64,000 bases of DNA, taken from contig NZ_MAQX01000022.1 in NCBI RefSeq assembly GCF_001682865.1, positions 372,001-436,000 of the forward strand, written 5' to 3'. The position numbers were made by a program, and so were the translations under genes. The DNA comes from Bacillus sp. FJAT-26390. Its GTDB lineage: Bacteria > Bacillota > Bacilli > Paenibacillales > Paenibacillaceae. Of this stretch, positions 9,074 to 18,550 are shown in pieces (position 1 is the stretch's first letter; each line of letters opens with the position of its first letter). Under the pieces are notes generated by a model, which saw nothing but the letters and a program-made list of their open reading frames with translations, made no database searches and was not told the DNA's origin.

Positions 9074-10504
9074 ATGAATCAAAAAAACCGAATCACCTAT
9101 CGTTTTGACCGCAACGGACAGTCTATTAACAATGAGAACCGCACTGCTGACGATCACGATGATGCTCCATCGAATAGCGCTTCCTCTCAAACTAACGATA
9201 ACAGCACTGCCAATAAATCGGCTAAAAAGAACGTTATACCGCTTTATCCTTACACGGAGCAGCAAGCCAGCAGCGAGATCAACCCTTGGAACAGTCCGTT
9301 CCAAGAGGATATCAGTGCTTTGGAGCAGCTCATAAGAGAGTCCGATACTAGGCCTATCCCTACTGTCCATACAAAAGAGCCTATGCCAAAAGAGAAACTA
9401 AAAGTCGCAAAGCCAATCGTTATGGAGGCTCCCGTGGCTCCTGTTCAACCGGAAGAAGACGATGTTGACGAAGAGGAACGCTTTTTTCAAGAGGAGGCTT
9501 TTCGAGGGCAGGCTCACCGCTACGACGATATGCACGAAGAATACGACGAGCCAAGAAGAAATAAGCCGAACTATACGCGAATGAAGCGCAGATCAGGAGC
9601 GCCTTCTTGGTTTAATGTGTTTTTGTCGGTTGCGGCAGCGCTCGCTACGGGGGCGTTGTTCGGCTATTTGCTGTTGTCTTTATTTACGGGGGCAAGCATT
9701 TGGCCCGGAGGAGCAGGCGGCAAGCCGCAATCGCTGCCTGTTACCGGCAATGAAATTACAGGTGAAGCAGCCGGCGACAAAGCCGGCAATGCAGGTACTG
9801 GTACCAAAGGTGAAGGAACGAAGCCTGTTACCGATAATAATCCCGCTGCAAAACCGGACCCGAATTTGGCGATGGTCAGCCTCGAAGGACTGGACCAAAC
9901 GTATTTTATGCTGCAGTTTGGCGTTTTCAGCAATACGGAAGGCAGGGACGCCGCAATGGCTCAGTTGGCAGAGAAGGGACTTGCCGGCGCTGCATTAACA
10001 AGCGCATCCGACTACCGCGTATATGCGGGCATGGGCGGGGATAAGGCAAAGGCACAGACGATCCGCGGGCAGATGCCTGAGATGGATCTGTACATCAAGG
10101 AGGTAAGTATAACGACTCCGAGTAAAATGCCTTTTAAAGGTGACCAAGCCACAGCGCAGAGCTTCTTTGCAAAGACCAAAGAAATCGTCCAAATGTTGGA
10201 TGAATTGACAATCGCGCAGCTGGAGCAGCCCGCATTGTCCTCGCTTAGCGAGTCCGCCGCTGCGACATGGCAGGCAGAACATCAGAAATGGACTGAAAAT
10301 GCAGCAGCGATGCGAATAGGTATAGAAGATGCGGCAGGCAAGGCCTATTTCGATAAGGTTACTCAAGCGATTAATACAGCGGCAAAATCGATGATCGAAT
10401 ATGATAAAAAACCTTCGCGCGCTTATTTATGGTCGGTTCAATCGCAGCTTATGAAGGCGATCATTTCCCAAAAAGAATGGTTTGATTCCATCAGCGCATT
10501 GTAA
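9074..10504 (+). CDS. spoIIB: SpoIIB-like SPOR-domain membrane protein
   Basis: 476 residues from ATG 9074, with AAGGAG at 9060-9065. The N-terminal 178 residues are hydrophilic and charged (likely cytoplasmic). One transmembrane helix follows at about 181-203, then a Gly/Thr/Lys-rich linker, then a SPOR domain from about 275 to 345 (YFMLQFGVFS and DYRVYAG), and a helical C-terminal region. SPOR domains bind denuded glycan strands at septa. In B. subtilis spoIIB stands between folC and maf/radC and helps septal murein thinning at engulfment; the same slot here is the basis for the symbol. Sequence similarity outside the SPOR fold is too low to judge by eye, so the symbol rests on architecture plus synteny. 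Confidence 0.7.
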   Translation: MNQKNRITYRFDRNGQSINNENRTADDHDDAPSNSASSQTNDNSTANKSAKKNVIPLYPYTEQQASSEINPWNSPFQEDISALEQLIRESDTRPIPTVHTKEPMPKEKLKVAKPIVMEAPVAPVQPEEDDVDEEERFFQEEAFRGQAHRYDDMHEEYDEPRRNKPNYTRMKRRSGAPSWFNVFLSVAAALATGALFGYLLLSLFTGASIWPGGAGGKPQSLPVTGNEITGEAAGDKAGNAGTGTKGEGTKPVTDNNPAAKPDPNLAMVSLEGLDQTYFMLQFGVFSNTEGRDAAMAQLAEKGLAGAALTSASDYRVYAGMGGDKAKAQTIRGQMPEMDLYIKEVSITTPSKMPFKGDQATAQSFFAKTKEIVQMLDELTIAQLEQPALSSLSESAAATWQAEHQKWTENAAAMRIGIEDAAGKAYFDKVTQAINTAAKSMIEYDKKPSRAYLWSVQSQLMKAIISQKEWFDSISAL

Positions 10505-10565
10505 ACGAATAGGTTCATGCGTATAATGGACGTAGGTGTCATTTCATGGCGAGAGGCGTTGAAAG

Positions 10566-10808
10566 ATGAAGAAAAACGGCTGGTTTCTTCTCATTTTTAT
10601 CATAATTGGATTGCTGGCCGGCGCTCTAGTAGCGAGGTGGCTCGCACCAGTCTCAGGCATCTCATTTTTGACGAAACCGATTGAAGCAACATGGTCTCCC
10701 GCTGTTGATTTATACGTGCTCAGCTTCAACCTGTCGCTGCATCTACAAATCAGCATGTTCAGCTTGATTGGTGCAATTCTTGCGATATGGCTGTACCGTA
10801 AAATGTAA
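10566..10808 (+). CDS. DUF4321 small membrane protein
   Basis: An 80-residue protein with two hydrophobic helices, about residues 7-27 and 55-77, separated by a short loop with a PVSGISFLTK motif. It matches the DUF4321 type of small Firmicute membrane proteins found beside maf. ATG 10566 follows GAGAGGCGTTGAAAG. No biochemical function is known. It sits between the spoIIB-like gene and maf and probably belongs to the same transcript. Confidence 0.75.
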   Translation: MKKNGWFLLIFIIIGLLAGALVARWLAPVSGISFLTKPIEATWSPAVDLYVLSFNLSLHLQISMFSLIGAILAIWLYRKM

Positions 10809-10862
10809 AACGAAGATCAAAGCAAAATGGAGACAAGCAAGAAGGAGCGCAGCAATTATTTT

Positions 10863-11492
10863 ATGGAATCAAAACTATCACGCAACGAAGCGATAAGCCA
10901 GCTTGTGCTGGCCTCTTCGTCACCGCGCCGGAAGGAACTGGTCGCATCGCTGGACCTTTCTTTGCCGGTTTATATTTTGTCTACTGATACGGATGAAACG
11001 ATTGAGGCCAGCTGGTCGCCGGAGCAAGTCGTAGAGCAGCTCAGCCTGCGCAAGGCTAATGCCGCATTAAAAATGCTGCAACAAAAGCAGGCGGTTGAGA
11101 CGTCACTAATAATTGGTGCTGACACCATCGTCGTACTAGATGGCGATGTGTTAGGCAAGCCGGTTGACGATGAGGAAGCGAAGGTTATGCTAGGGCGGCT
11201 TCAAGGGCGTACTCACGAGGTGTATACAGGCATTGCCTGCGTGCTCTCCCCAAGCGGAGAAGCATCGATTGCACATCGGATGACCAAAGTGAAGATGAAA
11301 TCATTGAGCGATGAGCAGATTGCAAGATACGTTGCTACTGGCGAGCCGCGGGACAAAGCAGGATCTTATGGCATTCAGGGCCTTGGATCAACGCTTGTTG
11401 ACCAAATCGAGGGCTGTTACTTTAATGTCGTCGGTTTGCCGCTTTCGCTGCTATCGGACATGCTGGCTGCTTATGACATTGCTGTAATGTAA
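10863..11492 (+). CDS. maf: Maf-family nucleoside triphosphate pyrophosphatase
   Basis: About 209 residues from ATG 10863, which follows AAGGAG at 10842-10847; an upstream ATG 10827 has no ribosome binding site. The Maf signature LASSSPRRKELV lies near the N-terminus, GADTIV in the centre, and the SYGIQGLGSTLV / EGCYFNVVGLP block near the C-terminus. Maf proteins hydrolyse dTTP, UTP and modified nucleotides to monophosphates and have been linked to septum arrest. Order spoIIB-maf-radC-mreB is the same as in B. subtilis. Confidence 0.92.
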   Translation: MESKLSRNEAISQLVLASSSPRRKELVASLDLSLPVYILSTDTDETIEASWSPEQVVEQLSLRKANAALKMLQQKQAVETSLIIGADTIVVLDGDVLGKPVDDEEAKVMLGRLQGRTHEVYTGIACVLSPSGEASIAHRMTKVKMKSLSDEQIARYVATGEPRDKAGSYGIQGLGSTLVDQIEGCYFNVVGLPLSLLSDMLAAYDIAVM

Positions 11493-11584
11493 CGGTGAGC
11501 GTAAAGCTATTCGTCGGATTATTTTTCATGAATTAGGCAGTATATCATTGAACCCTATTTTTTTGGAAAAGGCGGAATTGGGAC

Positions 11585-12274
11585 ATGGAATCGCGATCGA
11601 TGATTTTGCGTGAAGTCCCCCATGAGGAACGTCCTAGAGAGCGCATGATGAAATATGGGGCAGAAGCTCTTAGCCATGCTGAATTGCTTGCCATACTGCT
11701 GCGAACAGGAACACAGAGCCAATCCGCCGTACATCTGGCGGGCGCTGTGCTCAAGCAATGCGGAAGTTTGCGCAATTTGATGGATATGAGCATGGAAGAG
11801 TTGACCGCTATACGAGGCATTGGTCCTGCCAAGGCGCTGCAGCTTCGCGCAGGCATAGAGCTTGGGAGAAGAATTACTCGCAGCAGGCTTGGCGATGCGG
11901 TTGTCGTTCAGAGGCCGCAGGATGCTGCTGATTATGTGATGGAGGAGCTCCGGTATTTGAAGAAGGAGCACTTCGTATGTTTGTTTCTAAACACCAAAAA
12001 TCATATTATCGCTCGTGAAACCTTATCGGTCGGGACACTCAACGCGTCGCTCGTACATCCCCGTGAAGTATTTCGTGCAGCTATTCAGCGTAATAGCGCA
12101 TCCATCATCTGTGTTCATAATCACCCTAGCGGCGATCCTACTCCAAGTCCAGAGGACATTGCGTTAACGGAGCGTTTGGCTGAAGCCGGACAGCTAGTCG
12201 GAATAGAATTGCTTGACCATTTAGTTATCGGAGACGGACGGTTCGTTAGTTTGAAGGAACAAGGCTATATGTAA
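11585..12274 (+). CDS. radC: RadC-family JAB/MPN domain protein
   Basis: 229 residues. The N-terminal half carries a helix-hairpin-helix (IRGIGPAKALQL, about residues 76-87). The C-terminal half is a JAB/MPN metalloprotease-like fold with the metal motif HNHPSGDPTPSPED near residues 180-193. Despite its name RadC has no proven repair role; its activity is unknown. The order maf-radC-mreB is conserved in Firmicutes. The mreB promoter overlaps its 3' end. Confidence 0.93.
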   Translation: MESRSMILREVPHEERPRERMMKYGAEALSHAELLAILLRTGTQSQSAVHLAGAVLKQCGSLRNLMDMSMEELTAIRGIGPAKALQLRAGIELGRRITRSRLGDAVVVQRPQDAADYVMEELRYLKKEHFVCLFLNTKNHIIARETLSVGTLNASLVHPREVFRAAIQRNSASIICVHNHPSGDPTPSPEDIALTERLAEAGQLVGIELLDHLVIGDGRFVSLKEQGYM

Positions 12275-12280
12275 TATAAT
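12251..12280 (+). promoter_or_regulatory. Candidate sigma-A promoter for mreB
   Basis: TTGAAG at 12251-12256 and a perfect TATAAT at 12275-12280, spacer 18 nt. It overlaps the last codons and stop of radC and would give mreBCD a transcript of its own. Confidence 0.6.
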
Positions 12281-12313
12281 AAAGTGATGTGGCAATTAGA
12301 AGGGAGCAAGAAC

Positions 12314-13342
12314 ATGTTTGGTGGTTTTTCGAAAGATTTGGGTATCGACTTAGGAACAGCTAATACGCTTGTATTCGTTAAAGGTAAAGGAATTGTGGTG
12401 AGGGAACCGTCTGTGGTGGCCCTTCGTACTGATACAAAAACAATCGAGGCAGTAGGCGAGCAAGCCAAAAAGATGATCGGTAGAACGCCAGGCAACATTC
12501 GTGCAGTTCGTCCAATGAAGGATGGCGTTATCGCTGATTTCGAAACGACAGCAACGATGATTAAATATTTCATTCGCCAAGCGCAGAAGCAGCGTTCTTT
12601 ATTCCCGCGCCATCCAAATGTTATGGTTTGCGTGCCTTCAGGCATTACTGCGGTTGAAAAACGCGCGGTTGAAGATGCGACGAAGCAAGCGGGAGCACGC
12701 GAGGCTTATACGATCGAAGAACCGTTTGCGGCGGCTATTGGCGCTGATCTTCCGGTTTGGGAGCCAACAGGCAGCATGGTTGTTGATATCGGCGGCGGAA
12801 CGACAGAGGTTGCCGTTATCTCGCTAGGCGGTATCGTTACCGCACGTTCGATTCGAGTAGCTGGCGATGAGATGGATGAAGCAGTTATCCAGTACATCAA
12901 GCGTCAATACAATCTTATGATTGGTGAGCGGACTGCTGAGCAGCTGAAAATGGAAATCGGCTCTGCGCTGCCGTTTGACCGTCCTGAAACAATCGAAATT
13001 CGCGGCCGCGATCTCGTATCGGGCTTGCCTAAGACGCTTGCGATCACATCTGACGAGATCACGGAAGCATTGGCAGACACGGTTAACGCGATTGTTGACG
13101 CCGTTAAAGTAACGCTTGAGAAATGCCCGCCAGAGCTTTCTGCTGACATTATGGACCGGGGAATTGTACTGACCGGCGGCGGCGCTTTGCTTCGCAACTT
13201 GGACAAGCTGCTGCAGCGTGAGACTGGCATGCCGGTCATTGTTGCGGACAATCCGCTTGACTGCGTAGCGATCGGCACAGGCCGTTCACTGGACAACATC
13301 CATTTGTTCAAAGCTAGAAGTTCATCTCGTTCGAGACGCTAA
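12314..13342 (+). CDS. mreB: Actin-like rod-shape protein MreB
   Basis: 342 residues from ATG 12314, preceded by AGAAGGGAG. Actin-fold motifs are visible: [13 protein letters not shown] at the N-terminus (phosphate 1), [13 protein letters not shown] near residue 157 (phosphate 2) and [12 protein letters not shown] near 288 (adenosine). MreB polymerises under the membrane and guides lateral wall synthesis together with MreC, MreD and RodA, all of which are encoded within the next 5 kb. Confidence 0.97.
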   Translation: MFGGFSKDLGIDLGTANTLVFVKGKGIVVREPSVVALRTDTKTIEAVGEQAKKMIGRTPGNIRAVRPMKDGVIADFETTATMIKYFIRQAQKQRSLFPRHPNVMVCVPSGITAVEKRAVEDATKQAGAREAYTIEEPFAAAIGADLPVWEPTGSMVVDIGGGTTEVAVISLGGIVTARSIRVAGDEMDEAVIQYIKRQYNLMIGERTAEQLKMEIGSALPFDRPETIEIRGRDLVSGLPKTLAITSDEITEALADTVNAIVDAVKVTLEKCPPELSADIMDRGIVLTGGGALLRNLDKLLQRETGMPVIVADNPLDCVAIGTGRSLDNIHLFKARSSSRSRR

Positions 13343-13379
13343 ATAACGTTTAATGGGAAAATGGATATGAAATGGGCAG

Positions 13380-14264
13380 GTGATCGAGCTGTTTAAGCTA
13401 ATGAGAAATAAGCGTATGTTTATGCTTATGATCGGGTTTATTTTGTTTATAGCGGTCATCGGCTATTCACTGAGTGATCGCAAGGAATTGTCTTTACCGG
13501 AGAAGTTTCTTAAAGATTCATCCGCGTTTGTGCAGCAATGGTTTTACAAGCCCGCTGGTTCTATAGCGGGCTTCTTTGAGGATATTAGAAATTTGCGCAC
13601 CATTTATGAGGAGAACGAGCAGCTTCGCATTACGGCTGCGGCGTATGCCCGGGATAAAGTCAACTACAACTTCATAGAGAATGAAAACAAAAGGTACAAG
13701 GAAGAACTGTCTTTCACGAAACGGCAAAAGGAAATGTATAATTATAATTATTTGATCGCTCAGGTCATATCCGTCAGCAACGATGCAAACAATCGGACGT
13801 TAACGATTAATTTGGGATCAAAAAATGGCATTAAGCCGAATATGGCAGTAACAACCATCGATGGCTTGATCGGGCTTGTTAGTTCGGTAACGCCTCTTAC
13901 AGCAGCTGTAACACCGATTACAGAGCTTGATGAAGCATCACCAACGTTCAATTCCATTGCCGTTACCATTTTGGGGCGCGAGGAAGAGTCGTTTGGTATT
14001 TTAAGCAGCTACAACAAGGAATCATCCAGAGTAATCATGTCGAAGATTGCCGAGAAAGATAAAATGGACATACAAGATACGGTCATTACATCGGGTAATG
14101 GCAATGTTTATCCAAGAGGACTGATTGTTGGAACGGTTGAATCGAAGCAGCTTGGCGATTTTGGCCTTACCTATACGGCATCGGTTAAGCTCTCGGCGAG
14201 CTTTGATCATTTGACTGAGGTGTTCGTCGTTCAAGTTCCTGAATTGGAGGATACCGAGCAATGA
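13380..14264 (+). CDS. mreC: Rod-shape protein MreC
   Basis: About 294 residues. A short basic N-terminus precedes a transmembrane helix (IGFILFIAVIGYSL), then a coiled coil of roughly 40 residues, then the beta-rich extracellular MreC domain. The start is uncertain: GTG 13380 keeps a longer N-terminus but its Shine-Dalgarno sequence is too close. ATG 13401 gives MRNKRMFML, which matches the usual MreC beginning, but has no good site. MreC scaffolds the elongasome outside the membrane. The gene overlaps mreD by 4 bases (ATGA). Confidence 0.93.
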   Translation: MIELFKLMRNKRMFMLMIGFILFIAVIGYSLSDRKELSLPEKFLKDSSAFVQQWFYKPAGSIAGFFEDIRNLRTIYEENEQLRITAAAYARDKVNYNFIENENKRYKEELSFTKRQKEMYNYNYLIAQVISVSNDANNRTLTINLGSKNGIKPNMAVTTIDGLIGLVSSVTPLTAAVTPITELDEASPTFNSIAVTILGREEESFGILSSYNKESSRVIMSKIAEKDKMDIQDTVITSGNGNVYPRGLIVGTVESKQLGDFGLTYTASVKLSASFDHLTEVFVVQVPELEDTEQ

Positions 14265-14785
14265 GTATGAACCGAATCATCCTGCTTATGGTTCTCCTGT
14301 TCATCTTGGAGGGAGCTGTAATGCCATGGATCATTCCTGCTGGCTTCGGCCATCGGATCATTCCTCACTTCGTATTTGTAATCGTCATTTTCTCAGGACT
14401 CTACAGCAGACGGCATTTAGCGCTAATGCTTGGAGTAAGCTTCGGCTTGCTGCAGGACATTGTCTATTTTGGCCACTTGCTAGGTATAAATGCTTTCATT
14501 ATGGGTTTGATGGGTTATTTTACGGGCGTTCTACTGGAGCGCCGCCGTTCAACGATCATGATGGCGATCTCGATTATCGGCTTTGCTTGCATCTTGTATG
14601 ACAGCGTTATTTATTTCATTTACCGCGTGTTTCGGATTACGAACGAGAGCTACGCATGGGCACTTATCGATTACATCCTTCCTAGTTTATTCCTTCAGCT
14701 GGTGTTTGCCCTCGCATGCTACGTGCCTGTAAGAAAGTTGTTTGAAGGCCAGTCAAAAGCGAAATCAGAGAAGGATGAGGAATAA
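14261..14785 (+). CDS. mreD: Rod-shape protein MreD
   Basis: 174 residues, strongly hydrophobic, with about five membrane helices and the MreD-type block GLLQDIVYFGHLLG near residue 65. It starts at ATG 14261 inside the mreC stop region, so translation is coupled. MreD is the integral membrane partner of MreC in the elongation complex. Confidence 0.93.
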   Translation: MSMNRIILLMVLLFILEGAVMPWIIPAGFGHRIIPHFVFVIVIFSGLYSRRHLALMLGVSFGLLQDIVYFGHLLGINAFIMGLMGYFTGVLLERRRSTIMMAISIIGFACILYDSVIYFIYRVFRITNESYAWALIDYILPSLFLQLVFALACYVPVRKLFEGQSKAKSEKDEE

Positions 14786-14850
14786 AATAAGGATGCATGC
14801 AGGAATTTGTTAGGTGGAGCAAGAATCCATTAGGTTGGGGAGGGACGAAC

Positions 14851-15516
14851 GTGACCGATAAGCAGCATATTATAATTAAGGGCGTAAAAGAAGGTCTCGT
14901 GTTCCTTCTCGACGATAAATGTGAATTCGCGACGCTTCTGGACGAACTGCAGTACAAGCTGGAAAAAACGCATCAGCAGCTTCTCACAGGCCCGCTTGTT
15001 CATGTTCAAGTGAAGCTGGGCGCGAGGCAAGTGACGGATGACGATAAGGATCGAATCAAAAACGTCATAAGGTCGCAAGGAAATTTAATGGTGCAATCCG
15101 TTGAATCCGAAGCGCCTAAAGTCGATTCACAGCAAGGGCAGCAGCCTAACCTGCAAGTACTCACGTCTATTATCCGCTCAGGCCAAACCTTTGAGCATGA
15201 TGGGGATTTACTTTTAATCGGCGATTTGAACCCAGGCGGTACTTTAATATGCACGGGCGATATATATGTGCTGGGGGCTTTGCGCGGCACTGCTCATGCG
15301 GGCGTAGGCGGGCGGACAGATGTTATTATTGCAACATCGCTAATGCGGCCTACACAGCTTCGTATTGCTGATGTAATCAGCAGACCGCCAGAGGAATGGA
15401 TGACCGGCGACGCGTCAATGGAATTCGCCTTCTTAAGCGATGGCCGAATGCAAATCGATAAGCTAGCGCAATTATTCCGCATACGGCATAATCCTATAAT
15501 GTTTAAAGGAGTGTAG
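14851..15516 (+). CDS. minC: Septum site-determining protein MinC
   Basis: 221 residues from GTG 14851, with GGGGAGGGA just upstream. The C-terminal half is the MinC beta-helix (GQTFEHDGDLLLIGDLNPGG, then GDIYVLGALRGTAHAG), which binds MinD and FtsZ. The N-terminal half is the FtsZ-inhibiting domain. With MinD it blocks septum formation near the poles. The C-terminal tail is a few residues longer than the beta-helix needs and ends in MFKGV. Confidence 0.95.
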   Translation: MTDKQHIIIKGVKEGLVFLLDDKCEFATLLDELQYKLEKTHQQLLTGPLVHVQVKLGARQVTDDDKDRIKNVIRSQGNLMVQSVESEAPKVDSQQGQQPNLQVLTSIIRSGQTFEHDGDLLLIGDLNPGGTLICTGDIYVLGALRGTAHAGVGGRTDVIIATSLMRPTQLRIADVISRPPEEWMTGDASMEFAFLSDGRMQIDKLAQLFRIRHNPIMFKGV

Positions 15517-15519
15517 AAC

Positions 15520-16311
15520 ATGGGAGAAGCGATTGTTGTGACATCAGGAAAGGGCGGCGTCGGCAAGACGACGACCTCGGCAAACCTGGGTACCGCGCTA
15601 GCTTTGCTTGGCAAGAAAGTATGTATGGTTGATACAGATATTGGACTCCGCAATCTAGACGTGGTTATGGGACTGGAAAACCGGATCATTTATGATCTGG
15701 TAGACGTAGCCGAAGGCCGCTGCCGTTTAAATCAAGCGCTCGTGAAGGACAAGCGCTTCGACGAACTATATATGCTGCCTGCCGCACAGACGAAGGATAA
15801 AGATTCCGTAACGCCTGAGCAGGTTCGCAATATGATTTTGGAGCTTAAGAAGGAGCATGACTATGTCATTATCGATTGCCCCGCTGGAATCGAGCATGGC
15901 TTTCGCAACGCGATTGCGGGTGCTGACCGGGCTATCGTTATTACGACGCCTGAGAACGCCGCAGTGCGTGATGCTGACCGTGTCATCGGCTTGCTTGAGC
16001 AAGAGAAAATACCTAGCAAGCTAATCATCAACCGCATTCGTCAAAATATGATGAAAACCGGCGAGATGCTCGATATTGATGAAATTTGTCAAGTTTTAGC
16101 TGTTGATCTGGTTGGGATCGTGCCTGATGATGAGAAAGTAATTTCTGCTGCAAACAGCGGAGAGCCGACGGTTATGAATCCGGCTTCGCGCGCCGCTATC
16201 GCCTACCGGAACATTGCGCGCCGCATCCTCGGCGATATGGTTCCGCTCATGCTTCTCGATGAGAAGGCGGGAGCATTCAAGCGTTTCCGTAAGTTCCTTG
16301 GAATAGGATGA
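15520..16311 (+). CDS. minD: Septum site-determining ATPase MinD
   Basis: 263 residues. The deviant Walker A motif GKGGVGKTT is at residues 10-18, with DTDIGLRNLD following and DCPAGIE near residue 118. The C-terminal end (GAFKRFRKFLGIG) is the amphipathic membrane-targeting helix. MinD binds the membrane as an ATP dimer and recruits MinC. AAAGGAGTGTAGAAC provides the ribosome binding site; the gene is 3 nt from minC. Confidence 0.97.
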   Translation: MGEAIVVTSGKGGVGKTTTSANLGTALALLGKKVCMVDTDIGLRNLDVVMGLENRIIYDLVDVAEGRCRLNQALVKDKRFDELYMLPAAQTKDKDSVTPEQVRNMILELKKEHDYVIIDCPAGIEHGFRNAIAGADRAIVITTPENAAVRDADRVIGLLEQEKIPSKLIINRIRQNMMKTGEMLDIDEICQVLAVDLVGIVPDDEKVISAANSGEPTVMNPASRAAIAYRNIARRILGDMVPLMLLDEKAGAFKRFRKFLGIG

Positions 16312-16318
16312 TTACAAC

Positions 16319-17464
16319 TTGCTTAACAAATTAAAAAAGCTGGATTGGGGAATTTTGATCATATTAGTATTCCTCATGATTATCAGCACAATTGTTATCC
16401 ATAGCGCCACTGCAAATTTTCCGAAATACTCAGGGTCCGATACAAAACAGCTATTGTTTTACGGCATCGGCTTCTTCGTCGCTATCGCGGCAACCTTGTT
16501 TGATTACCGAATTGTGCTGAAGAGCTGGCACGTTCTTTACGGAGTAGGCGTTGCCATGCTGATTCTCGTTTATTTTTTTGGCGCGGTCATCAATGGTGCG
16601 AGAGGCTGGTTCCAGCTGGGGAGCATGTCGTTTCAACCAGCAGAAATCGTCAAAATCATACTCATCATCGGAATCGCCCACTTAATGGGTCGTCGCCAAG
16701 GCGACCGGCTGACGTTAACGCAGGATTTGATCCCGATAGCGGCATTCGCTTTTTTGCCGTTCATGCTCGTTATGATTCAACCGGATCTAGGCAATGCAAT
16801 CATTTACCTCGTTATCGTACTTGGGATGCTGTGGATCGGGAATGTGAAGTACTCGCATGTTATTGCAGGTCTTGGCGTCGTCGTTGTAGGATTAGTTTTG
16901 TTCGTATCCTTATTTAATACTTTCAATCAGGAAATCTTTGATTACTTGAACAAGCATGAAATGGGACACTGGCATAAGCGGATCAACACGTTCCTTAACC
17001 CGGATCTAGCCAATTCAGACGATAAGCATCAATCGGATAATGCGCAAATCGCCATCGGCTCAGGCGGCTTAAACGGCGACGGATATATGCAGGGCGATAT
17101 GAAAAATCGCGGTTTCATTCCATATCCGTACTCTGATTCGATTTTTGTCGTCATCGGCGAGGAATTTGGCTTCCAAGGAGCCGCCATATTGCTGCTGCTG
17201 TATTTCTTGCTTATTTATCGGATGATCATCATTGCTTTCAAATGTTATGATTTGCGAGCCTCATTTATCGTAATCGGAATTGTATCCATGTATGTGTTCC
17301 AAGTGTTCCAGAATATTGGGATGATGATTGGAATCATGCCGATCACAGGTATTACGCTGCCGTTTATAAGCTACGGGGGAACTTCTCTCCTGCTTAATAT
17401 GCTGTCTATCGGACTCGTGTTCAGCATAAAGGCGCATCAAGAAAAATATGAGCTGGCCGATTAA
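16319..17464 (+). CDS. rodA: SEDS-family peptidoglycan glycosyltransferase RodA
   Basis: 381 residues with about ten membrane helices and the SEDS block ISYGGTSLLLNMLSIG near the C-terminus. MQGDMKNRGFIPYPYSD with SIFVVIGEEFG is the conserved extracellular loop. RodA polymerises glycan strands during rod elongation. The start is TTG 16319, eight bases after minD, with AGGATG upstream. FtsW and SpoVE are alternatives within the family, but linkage to mreBCD and minCD favours RodA. Confidence 0.88.
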   Translation: MLNKLKKLDWGILIILVFLMIISTIVIHSATANFPKYSGSDTKQLLFYGIGFFVAIAATLFDYRIVLKSWHVLYGVGVAMLILVYFFGAVINGARGWFQLGSMSFQPAEIVKIILIIGIAHLMGRRQGDRLTLTQDLIPIAAFAFLPFMLVMIQPDLGNAIIYLVIVLGMLWIGNVKYSHVIAGLGVVVVGLVLFVSLFNTFNQEIFDYLNKHEMGHWHKRINTFLNPDLANSDDKHQSDNAQIAIGSGGLNGDGYMQGDMKNRGFIPYPYSDSIFVVIGEEFGFQGAAILLLLYFLLIYRMIIIAFKCYDLRASFIVIGIVSMYVFQVFQNIGMMIGIMPITGITLPFISYGGTSLLLNMLSIGLVFSIKAHQEKYELAD

Positions 17465-17500
17465 ATAAGGCGAGCGTTGAAGCAGGTTCCAAGACGGAAG

Positions 17501-17528
17501 GTCATCCAAATGAGGATGGCTTTTTTTT
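17501..17528 (+). terminator. Intrinsic terminator after rodA
   Basis: Arms GTCATCC (17501-17507) and GGATGGC (17514-17520) with a 6-nt loop and a run of eight T. Separates the mre-min-rodA unit from spoIVFAB. Confidence 0.85.
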
Positions 17529-17550
17529 GTGCCCATCATACCGCATACCC

Positions 17551-17580
17551 GCATACTTGTCTCATCCCCCACATATCCAT
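17551..17580 (+). promoter_or_regulatory. Candidate sigma-E promoter for spoIVFAB
   Basis: GCATACT (17551-17557) and CATATCCAT (17572-17580) are separated by 14 nt, the spacing expected for sigma-E. The spoIVF operon is sigma-E controlled in B. subtilis. The -10 match is incomplete and other CATA elements lie nearby (17537, 17544), so the exact pair is uncertain. Confidence 0.35.
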
Positions 17581-17632
17581 TTATTAAGGAACAAGCTGTC
17601 GTAACGACGATGGAAGCGGGGAGGAACTAGAG

Positions 17633-18550
17633 ATGCAAATGAAGGATGACATGAACCAGCGCAACAAGCAGAAAAAGAACAGCCAGCAAAATCGGCAACC
17701 GACAGCAGGCCAAATGAAGGAGAATGACCGTGAAGCGCTTGTCCCTTATAAGCATGAATATTTCCATCAGGACGAGAGGGAAGAGATGGAGCTTGATCCT
17801 GAGGTCGTGTGGAAAACGAATCCGAATCCTTGGGCAAGCTGGGGCGAGGATAACGGTTTTAGCCATAAGAGAAGTTATGTTAAAGGGCCTGACCTTACGG
17901 ACAAAATAGATCCGCGCTTCGGACGCGGCAAGCATCCTTTTCGCAAGGAGCTGAAATGGAAGTTTGTTATCGCTATATTGGTATTTGGCGCGGTATGGGC
18001 GATGTTCCGATATGATACGGAGTATACGCTAAAAGGACAAGCCGTGGTCAAGCAGGCGCTTACCGACGAGATTGATTTTGCCGCTGCCGCCGCCTGGTAT
18101 AAGGAAACGTTCGCGGGCGCTCCTTCCTTTATTCCGATTTTTGAGGACAAGACACCCGACGCGGTCGGTGCAGACGGCACGGTCAAGCTGCCAGTCGTAG
18201 CGCCGCTGCAAGGAGGCTTGTTAGTTCGCACATTTGCCGAGCTGCTGAACGGGATAGAGCTCGCAGGAAAATCCGAGGAGCAAGTCGTAGCTTCCGAGAC
18301 AGGCCGCGTGCTGCTGATGACCGATCAGAACGAGAAGGGCTCAACGGTAATTATTCAACATGCCAACAAGCGCGTAACGATATATGGGCAGCTAGGGAAA
18401 ACGAACGTACAGGTGAATGACTGGGTAGAAGCGGGTGATCCGATCGGCAATCTGCGGAAGGCGGAAGGCACGCAGCCGAGCTTGCTTTATTTTGCAGTGA
18501 AGCAAAACGAGCTGTATATCGATCCTGTGGGTGTGATACCGTTTGATTAA
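17633..18550 (+). CDS. spoIVFA: SpoIVFA, inhibitor and scaffold of the SpoIVFB protease (M23-like)
   Basis: 305 residues after GGGGAGG. The first 100 residues are charged and disordered, one membrane helix follows at about 107-123, then an outer domain with an M23/LytM fold (GSTVIIQHANKRVTIYGQL, VEAGDPIGNL, LLYFAVKQNELYIDP). The catalytic histidine of active M23 enzymes (LHFE-type motif) is replaced by Leu-Tyr, so it should not cut murein. In B. subtilis SpoIVFA holds SpoIVFB and BofA in the outer forespore membrane until SpoIVB cleaves it. It overlaps spoIVFB by 8 bases. The very long charged N-terminus is a difference from the B. subtilis protein. Confidence 0.85.
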   Translation: MQMKDDMNQRNKQKKNSQQNRQPTAGQMKENDREALVPYKHEYFHQDEREEMELDPEVVWKTNPNPWASWGEDNGFSHKRSYVKGPDLTDKIDPRFGRGKHPFRKELKWKFVIAILVFGAVWAMFRYDTEYTLKGQAVVKQALTDEIDFAAAAAWYKETFAGAPSFIPIFEDKTPDAVGADGTVKLPVVAPLQGGLLVRTFAELLNGIELAGKSEEQVVASETGRVLLMTDQNEKGSTVIIQHANKRVTIYGQLGKTNVQVNDWVEAGDPIGNLRKAEGTQPSLLYFAVKQNELYIDPVGVIPFD

